Shown: one piece after another, positions 34,388 to 38,930 of the stretch
Layout: each line of letters starts with the position of its first letter
How positions within the stretch are numbered: position 1 is the first letter of the stretch
DNA from: Acidimicrobiales bacterium
GTDB lineage: Bacteria; Actinomycetota; Acidimicrobiia; Acidimicrobiales; SZUA-35
Assembly (NCBI GenBank): GCA_024638805.1
Contig: JAHEJO010000004.1
Span: 1-38,930 of the forward strand
Length of the DNA stretch: 38,930 bases
Reading direction: 5' to 3'
Made by a program: the position numbers and the translations under genes
Notes under the pieces: model-generated
What the model was told of the DNA's origin: nothing
What the model saw: the letters and a program-made list of their open reading frames with translations, nothing else
The model's database searches: none

Positions 34388-34409
34388 AACTTGACCGACC
34401 GGTCAAGTT
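34388..34409. promoter_or_regulatory. TetR-type operator overlapping the thiolase promoter
   Basis: A perfect dyad: AACTTGACCG, two bases AC, then CGGTCAAGTT. Its left arm contains TTGACC (34391-34396), which serves as -35 for the hexamer CAGGCT at 34414-34419 (17-base spacer). A repressor bound here would block RNA polymerase. The size and symmetry are like operators of TetR-family regulators of acyl-CoA metabolism; no TetR gene lies in the window. Confidence 0.7.
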
Positions 34410-34413
34410 GGGG

Positions 34414-34419
34414 CAGGCT
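34414..34419 (+). promoter_or_regulatory. -10 of a leaderless thiolase mRNA
   Basis: CAGGCT is followed by six bases and ATG 34426, so transcription would start at the ATG. The matching -35 lies within the dyad at 34388-34409. Confidence 0.6.
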
Positions 34420-34425
34420 GATGCG

Positions 34426-35631
34426 ATGCCTGAAGCAGTCATCGTCTCCACCGCCCGCAGCCCGATCGGACGGGCCTTCAAAGGTTCACTCAAGGAAGAA
34501 CGGCCCGACGACATCACCGCTCAGATCGTCAAGGCGGCGTTGGCCAAAGTGCCCGAGCTCGACCCTCACCAGGTCGAGGACCTGATGCTGGGCTGTGGTT
34601 CGCCCGCCGGGGAACAGGGGTTCAATCTCGCCAGGGTGGTGGCGGTACTCAGCGGTCTCGACGACGTCCCCGGCGTGACCGTGAATCGATACTGTTCGAG
34701 CTCGCTCCAGACGATCCGGATGGCCGCCCACGCCATCAAAGCCGGCGAAGGCGACGCCTTTGTCGCGGCCGGGACCGAGTTCGTGAGCCGCTACGGCAAC
34801 GGTGCTTCGGACAATGCCGACGCCGCCAACCCCCGATTTGGTGACGCACACGCCCGCACAGAGGAGCGCGCCGCCGGTGGAGCCGACACCTGGGCACCGC
34901 CCGAGGGGCTGCCCGATGTCTACATCACCATGGGCCAGACCGCCGAAAACGTCGCCCAGATCGAGAATCTCTCCCGCGAGACACAGGACCGATGGGGCGT
35001 GAGGAGTCAGAACCGAGCCGAGGAGGCGATCGACCGCGGCTTCTTCGAGATGGACATCACCCCGGTGACACTCTCCGACGGCACGACCCTGGCCAAGGAC
35101 GACGGACCCCGGGCGGGTACCACCTACGAGGCGGTCAGCCAGCTCAAGCCCGTCTTCCGGCCGGACGGCACCGTGACCGCCGGCAACGCCTGTCCTCTCA
35201 ACGACGGCGCCGCCGCCGTCGTGGTGATGAGCGACACCAAGGCGAAGGAACTGGGCATCACACCCCTGGCCCGCGTCATCAGCAGCGGTGTCACCGGGCT
35301 CAACCCCGAGATCATGGGGCTCGGTCCGGTCGAGGCGTCACGGATGGCGCTGCGCCGGGCGGGGATGACGATCGACGACATCGACCTCGTGGAGATCAAT
35401 GAGGCGTTTGCGGCCCAGGTGCTCCCGTCGGCCGAAAGACTGGGGATCGACCACGAGAAGCTCAACGTCAACGGCGGCGCCATAGCCCTCGGTCACCCCT
35501 TCGGCATGACCGGCGCACGGATCATGACCACCCTGATCAATGGGCTGACCGACAGCGATAAGAGCGTCGGCCTCGAAACGATGTGCGTCGGCGGTGGCCA
35601 GGGCATGGCCATGATCATCGAACGGGTGTGA
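34426..35631 (+). CDS. Acetyl-CoA acetyltransferase / 3-ketoacyl-CoA thiolase
   Basis: A 401-residue thiolase. The acyl-carrying Cys90 is in NRYCSSSLQT; the C-terminal catalytic His is in GHPFGMTG, and the second Cys is in MCVGGGQGMAM. It joins or splits acyl-CoA and acetyl-CoA in beta-oxidation or acetoacetyl-CoA synthesis; chain length cannot be told. ATG 34426 is chosen because the leaderless hexamer lies six bases upstream; the in-frame ATG at 34408 overlaps the operator. Likely repressed by a TetR protein through the overlapping dyad, with derepression by an acyl-CoA (inference). Its stop overlaps the convergent DUF4389 gene by 17 bases. Confidence 0.94.
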   Translation: MPEAVIVSTARSPIGRAFKGSLKEERPDDITAQIVKAALAKVPELDPHQVEDLMLGCGSPAGEQGFNLARVVAVLSGLDDVPGVTVNRYCSSSLQTIRMAAHAIKAGEGDAFVAAGTEFVSRYGNGASDNADAANPRFGDAHARTEERAAGGADTWAPPEGLPDVYITMGQTAENVAQIENLSRETQDRWGVRSQNRAEEAIDRGFFEMDITPVTLSDGTTLAKDDGPRAGTTYEAVSQLKPVFRPDGTVTAGNACPLNDGAAAVVVMSDTKAKELGITPLARVISSGVTGLNPEIMGLGPVEASRMALRRAGMTIDDIDLVEINEAFAAQVLPSAERLGIDHEKLNVNGGAIALGHPFGMTGARIMTTLINGLTDSDKSVGLETMCVGGGQGMAMIIERV

Positions 35632-37057
35632 GATCGGGCGGTTCGCCGCCCGACACGCCGGCGTCGTGGGCAGGCGTCGGCTCCGACCCTCCCTGGTCGA
35701 GGCGGAACGGCGGATACACGTCGGTCATCAATGCCGCATAGACGACCACACGGTAGATCCACCGGTTGAGACCGATGATCAGGTCGAACAGCGGACGCGG
35801 ATAGCGACCGGTGAACAGCAGCATCACGACCGCCACCAGGACGAGAAGCGCCAGCAGCGAGATTCCACTGACGCTGGTGCCGTCCTCGGTGCTCCACTGG
35901 GCACTTCCTGTCACGAGCCCGACGAAGATGTAGTGCGGGATGGCGAGCAGCCACCACTTGACGAGCACCAGGCCCCGGGACAACCGCTCGGGGTAAGCGA
36001 TGTCGAGGGTGGCCGGGTCTTCGGGACGTCGATCGAGGCTGAACGGCGGGTAACGATCGGTTCCCAGGCCGCCACTCAGGGCGTAGTACGAGACCCGCCA
36101 TGACCACCGCAGAACACCGACGTTGAAGTCGAAGAGCCCCCGGGGATAACGCCCGGTGAACAGGATCGAGAAGAAGGCGACCACGGTGAGGACGGCGAAG
36201 GCGATCCACATGAAGAACAGCACGATGAAGTGCGGGATGGCGAGGAACCACTTGACCAGCCATTTCCACTGTGACAATCCGGGATCCAGTGCGGCGGTGA
36301 GCGCCACCGGGTGAGCGGCGTCCACGAGCGGCGCTCCCTGCGGTGGTTCGCCAGTCGCATCCGCCGGGCTGGGAGCAGCCAGGGGTGCAGCCTGCCGGCC
36401 CGAGGCTCCGGCGATGATCAAGCCGATCGCCAGCGGCGCCAGAACCGCACCGACGCCCAGCATGATCAGAGCGGTCGGAAGAATGAAGCCGGCCTTCACG
36501 CCCACGTTCACATCGGCGGTGACGCCGGGCGAGCCATCAGCGTTCATCAACACAGCCGACCAGGTCCCGCCTATCGCCTCCCATTCCAGCTCGAGTGGCA
36601 CCGGCCCGCTTTCAGCCTCGGTCCAGAATCCCTGGGCGGTGGGCGCGGCGATCTCGTCGACACCGGCAATGTTGCGGTACACCGGGGTGCGATCCCGCAG
36701 TTCCACGATCTGATTGTGGGCTACGCCGGCCAGGTAGGCATCGACCTCGTTCTCGGGCCCGATCCCGATGAACATGTCCCGCCCCGACGGGGACGACTCG
36801 ACCCGGAGACGCACATCCGCGTCCAGAAGATCGATCACCCAACCGGGCGTACCCGGATCGGAGGCAAAGTCGAGATCCTCCGCACTGACCGCAACCGTGG
36901 CGGTTTCGATCCGGTCAAGGGTCGTCTGGAAATACCCGTCGTCGTCTCGACCAAAGGCATAGCCCACTCCGATCACAGTCCCTCCGAAGAGGAGGGCGAG
37001 CGCGGGCAGCACCAATAGACAACCGATGGCGAGGGCGACGATTCGTACAGGGCGCAC
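35615..37057 (-). CDS. Membrane protein with two DUF4389 domains
   Basis: A 480-residue protein. A first transmembrane helix near the start, an outside domain of about 140 residues (FQTTLDRIETATVAVSAEDLDF onward), a further helix, a cytoplasmic linker rich in Pro/Ala, and then two DUF4389 units. Each has KWFLAIPHFIVL or KWWLLAIPHYIF, then a hydrophobic stretch, LFTGRYPR, FDFNVG or FDLIIG, and DRYPPF or DVYPPF. It likely has six or more membrane helices. Function unknown. GTG 37057 is used, with AAGGAG eight bases upstream; an in-frame GTG at 37066 lies directly against that site. Confidence 0.82.
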   Translation of the reverse strand: MRPVRIVALAIGCLLVLPALALLFGGTVIGVGYAFGRDDDGYFQTTLDRIETATVAVSAEDLDFASDPGTPGWVIDLLDADVRLRVESSPSGRDMFIGIGPENEVDAYLAGVAHNQIVELRDRTPVYRNIAGVDEIAAPTAQGFWTEAESGPVPLELEWEAIGGTWSAVLMNADGSPGVTADVNVGVKAGFILPTALIMLGVGAVLAPLAIGLIIAGASGRQAAPLAAPSPADATGEPPQGAPLVDAAHPVALTAALDPGLSQWKWLVKWFLAIPHFIVLFFMWIAFAVLTVVAFFSILFTGRYPRGLFDFNVGVLRWSWRVSYYALSGGLGTDRYPPFSLDRRPEDPATLDIAYPERLSRGLVLVKWWLLAIPHYIFVGLVTGSAQWSTEDGTSVSGISLLALLVLVAVVMLLFTGRYPRPLFDLIIGLNRWIYRVVVYAALMTDVYPPFRLDQGGSEPTPAHDAGVSGGEPPDLTPVR

Positions 37058-37148
37058 GAGAACCACTCCTTCAAAGCGATGGTGCCGACGATTGTCGTTC
37101 CGGCCGACCGCACCGTGAAGAGTCCAACGTCCCCACCGGGAGAAACCG

Positions 37149-37616
37149 CTACTTGGAGATCGGAGCCACCGTGGCGTTGGTGAGCGAGGCGAGCGCGCTC
37201 GGGGCCAGGGAGATCTCGAGGCCCCGACGGCCGCCGCTCACATACATCGCATCGAGCCCAACCGCACTGTCGTCGATGACCGTAGGCAGGCGGCGTTTCT
37301 GGCCGAGCGGGCTGATACCACCAACCAAGTAGCCAGTCGCCCGTTCAGCTGACACGGGGTCGGCAATCGACGCCTTCTTGGCACCGATCGCCCGGGCCAG
37401 TGCCTTGAGGTCGAGCTTGGCGCTGACCGGCACGACCGCCACGGTCAAACCCAGATCGGCCACATCGGCAACCAGGGTCTTGAACACCGCAGACGGATCG
37501 ATGTCGAGCTTCTCCGCAGCCTCGCTCCCGTAGCCTTCGTTTGCCGCCGAGTGCTCGTAGGTGAGCACCTCGTGCGGGATCCGGCGAGCTTGGAGTAGTT
37601 TGATCGCCGGTGTCAC
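37149..37616 (-). CDS. ybaK: Cys-tRNA(Pro) deacylase (YbaK/EbsC)
   Basis: A 155-residue editing enzyme that clears mischarged Cys-tRNAPro. Key features: the catalytic Lys in FKTLVAD, GGISPLGQKRRLPTVID, and GGRRGLEISLAP. Size and motif spacing are typical. The GTG start at 37616 has no clear ribosome binding site. It sits between cobU and the DUF4389 gene without a shared role. Confidence 0.93.
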   Translation of the reverse strand: MTPAIKLLQARRIPHEVLTYEHSAANEGYGSEAAEKLDIDPSAVFKTLVADVADLGLTVAVVPVSAKLDLKALARAIGAKKASIADPVSAERATGYLVGGISPLGQKRRLPTVIDDSAVGLDAMYVSGGRRGLEISLAPSALASLTNATVAPISK

Positions 37617-37644
37617 GATAGGGCTGTGCTCCGAGCCCGATCGT

Positions 37645-38223
37645 TCACAGCTCGAGCGGGATCAGGGTCCGCTGTGCCTCCCGCCAACCAGCGTCGTCCA
37701 ACTCCACGAGCCGGCCGGCGACGACCAGGAACGAACGGGCGAACTCGCCGACCAGCATCCGGTTGACTCGACCCTGGAGGTTTCGCTGTCTGGCGCCCGG
37801 CCCTCGATCCGGTGTCACCCCCATACCGATCTCGTCGCTGACGACGACCGTCGGTCCCGATCGGGTGGCGAGTCCGATCGACACCGCCCGGGCGGACTTC
37901 TCGATCATCTCCGGAGACTCCCCGGTGAGCAGCCGGTTGTGGAGCCATGTGGTGATCGAGTCGAGCACGAGCAGATGGGCGGGGTGCACCGAGGCGATCG
38001 CATCGGCCAAATGGATCGGGGCCTCGATGACATTCCAGTCCGGTGGCCGTTTCGACTTGTGGGCCAGGATCCGCTCGGCCATCTCGGGGTCGAGGGGTTC
38101 GGCGGTGACGATCGCCGACACGGTCAGGCCGTGGGCGCGAGCGGTGCTGGTGGCGAGTTTCTGGGCGGCGAAGGACTTGCCCGATTGAGCTCCGCCGATG
38201 AGCAGAACGGAGTGTGCGCTAAT
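37645..38223 (-). CDS. cobU: Adenosylcobinamide kinase/guanylyltransferase, apparent ATT start
   Basis: Phosphorylates adenosylcobinamide and loads GMP on it, in the nucleotide-loop assembly of cobalamin. 192 residues. P-loop LIGGAQSGKS at the start; HKSKRPPDWNVIEAP carries the His that takes GMP; VSDEIGMGVTPD and GRVNRML follow. No ATG, GTG or TTG lies before the P-loop in this frame; the first, GTG 38121, would delete it. The best start is ATT 38223, overlapping the cobO stop (ATTAG) with AAGAAGGGA seven bases upstream. If the DNA is correct, this is a rare ATT initiation. Confidence 0.9.
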   Translation of the reverse strand: MSAHSVLLIGGAQSGKSFAAQKLATSTARAHGLTVSAIVTAEPLDPEMAERILAHKSKRPPDWNVIEAPIHLADAIASVHPAHLLVLDSITTWLHNRLLTGESPEMIEKSARAVSIGLATRSGPTVVVSDEIGMGVTPDRGPGARQRNLQGRVNRMLVGEFARSFLVVAGRLVELDDAGWREAQRTLIPLEL

Positions 38224-38812
38224 AGTCGATTCCCTTCTTGGCCAGTATCCCCTGATCGAAGGCGTGTTTGACCACCTTCATCTCGGTGACGGTGTCGGCG
38301 ACGTCGATGACTTCCTGGGCCATGTCCCGCCCGGTCAGGATCAGGTTGAGCTTTTCCGGCCGAGCGACGATGGCGGCTGCCACCTCCGTCGGGTCGACCC
38401 ATCCCCACGCCATGGCGTAGCTGATCTCGTCGAGCACGATGAGCCGATGGGCGCCGCTGGCGATCAGGCCTTCGGCGAACTCCCAGCCCGCGATCGCCTT
38501 GGCCTTCGATTGGTCCAGGTCCTCCGAATCCCAGGTGAAGCCATCGCCGGCGGCGTACCAGTCGACCTCCAATCGCCGGCACAGCTTCTCCTCGCCGACG
38601 TGCCATTCGCCGCTCTTGAGGAACTGGACCACGGCGACGGGCCAGTCCATCGCCAGCGCCCGCAGGACCACACCGAACGCTGCGCTCGACTTACCCTTCC
38701 CGTGACCGGTATTGACCAGGACGAGGCTGGGGACGGTTCGGAACCGGTCCTTGTCGGGGGCGGCGGTGGGGATGTCGGCCGGTGTGGCTGTGGGGGTGTG
38801 GTCGTCAGACAT
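38219..38812 (-). CDS. cobO: Corrinoid adenosyltransferase (CobO/BtuR type)
   Basis: Transfers the adenosyl group of ATP to cobalt of corrinoids. 197 residues. P-loop VNTGHGKGKSSAAFG at 33-47, KSGEWHVGEEKL, and LIVLDEISYAMAWGWVD with the Walker B acid. An N-terminal extension of about 25 residues is Thr/Ala/Pro rich. ATG 38812 has AAGGA five bases upstream and TAGACT (38831-38836) as a likely -10. cobU follows with overlapping ends. No B12 riboswitch would fit in the short leader. Confidence 0.95.
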   Translation of the reverse strand: MSDDHTPTATPADIPTAAPDKDRFRTVPSLVLVNTGHGKGKSSAAFGVVLRALAMDWPVAVVQFLKSGEWHVGEEKLCRRLEVDWYAAGDGFTWDSEDLDQSKAKAIAGWEFAEGLIASGAHRLIVLDEISYAMAWGWVDPTEVAAAIVARPEKLNLILTGRDMAQEVIDVADTVTEMKVVKHAFDQGILAKKGIDY

Positions 38813-38830
38813 CGGAGTCCTTGCGGGGGC

Positions 38831-38836
38831 AGTCTA
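38831..38836 (-). promoter_or_regulatory. -10 hexamer of cobO
   Basis: On the minus strand TAGACT, 18 bases before ATG 38812, leaving room for a short leader with the AAGGA site. Confidence 0.45.
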
Positions 38837-38858
38837 GACACCCCAGGGTTGTTGCGTG

Positions 38859-38930
38859 TCAAGCAGCGGTCGTGAGTTGTGCGGGTTGGCGGTGGGCCCA
38901 GGCGGTGTGTTCGTTGTAGTGGGTGCGGGT
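38859..38930 (-). CDS. Possible 3' end of a gene entering from the right
   Basis: On the minus strand 23 codons are open from the window edge and end in TGA (HYNEHTAWAHRQPAQLTTAA is the last part). The HYNEH stretch recalls the C-terminal HYN-x-RPH motif of DDE transposases (IS3/IS481 type), but the match stops there. Too short to assign. Confidence 0.25.
   Translation of the reverse strand, partial: TRTHYNEHTAWAHRQPAQLTTAA

Noticed and set aside
37645-38121. Short cobU starting at GTG 38121
   Set aside because: It would lack the P-loop that is encoded in the same frame just upstream; the ATT start keeps it.

Overview
The window is a 38.9-kb piece of a high-GC bacterial chromosome. Gene content suggests an actinomycete, probably class Acidimicrobiia: dense four-base stop/start overlaps, many GTG starts, an Ada-AlkA fusion, a cobO-cobU pair, lipoproteins with serine/threonine-rich linkers, and many genes that appear to be transcribed without a leader. 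This placement is inference; there is no rRNA or other taxonomic marker. I saw no tRNA, rRNA, CRISPR array or prophage. About 39 protein genes are supported.

Region 1 (1-8756) looks like a stress or low-oxygen adaptation island. On the + strand it holds the end of a 2-oxoacid dehydrogenase E2, an acyl carrier protein, an Hsp20, an RNase Z-like metallo-hydrolase, a PNPOx-fold flavoprotein and a fucose/arabinose-isomerase-like protein. An OmpR-type two-component system faces them on the - strand. It is followed by a small acidic orphan protein and a tandem universal stress protein. A 429-bp gap before the stress protein contains a gene scrap and a 164-bp element with inverted-repeat ends.

Region 2 (8880-17388) is mixed housekeeping: serB, a hotdog thioesterase, a LACTB2-like hydrolase, an alpha/beta hydrolase, a lipoprotein, an aldo/keto reductase with a small downstream gene, a PhnZ-like HD protein, and an alkylation-repair pair (Ada-AlkA fusion plus O6-methylguanine methyltransferase).

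Region 3 (17459-28819, - strand) is a purine operon transcribed purSL-purQ-purC-purE-purF-purDM-purN-guaB, with most genes overlapping by 4 bases. purD and purM are one gene, and purN overlaps it directly, so the order GARS-AIRS-GART matches the animal trifunctional enzyme. The operon covers most steps from PRPP towards IMP and then IMP to XMP; purB, purH, purK, purA and guaA are not here. A nucleotidase-like HAD gene lies upstream.

Region 4 (29548-38930) holds two small hypothetical proteins, a two-helix membrane protein with a coiled coil, acetyl-CoA synthetase, two unknown proteins (one membrane, DUF2085-like), a thiolase with a TetR-type palindrome over its promoter, a double-DUF4389 membrane protein, ybaK, and cobU-cobO. 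cobU appears to start at an ATT codon. The last 72 bases hold the possible end of another - strand gene.

Across regions 2-4 at least nine genes share a -10-like hexamer (TAGCCT, TACGCT, TAACAT and similar) placed 6-9 bases before the start codon, the arrangement expected for leaderless mRNAs.
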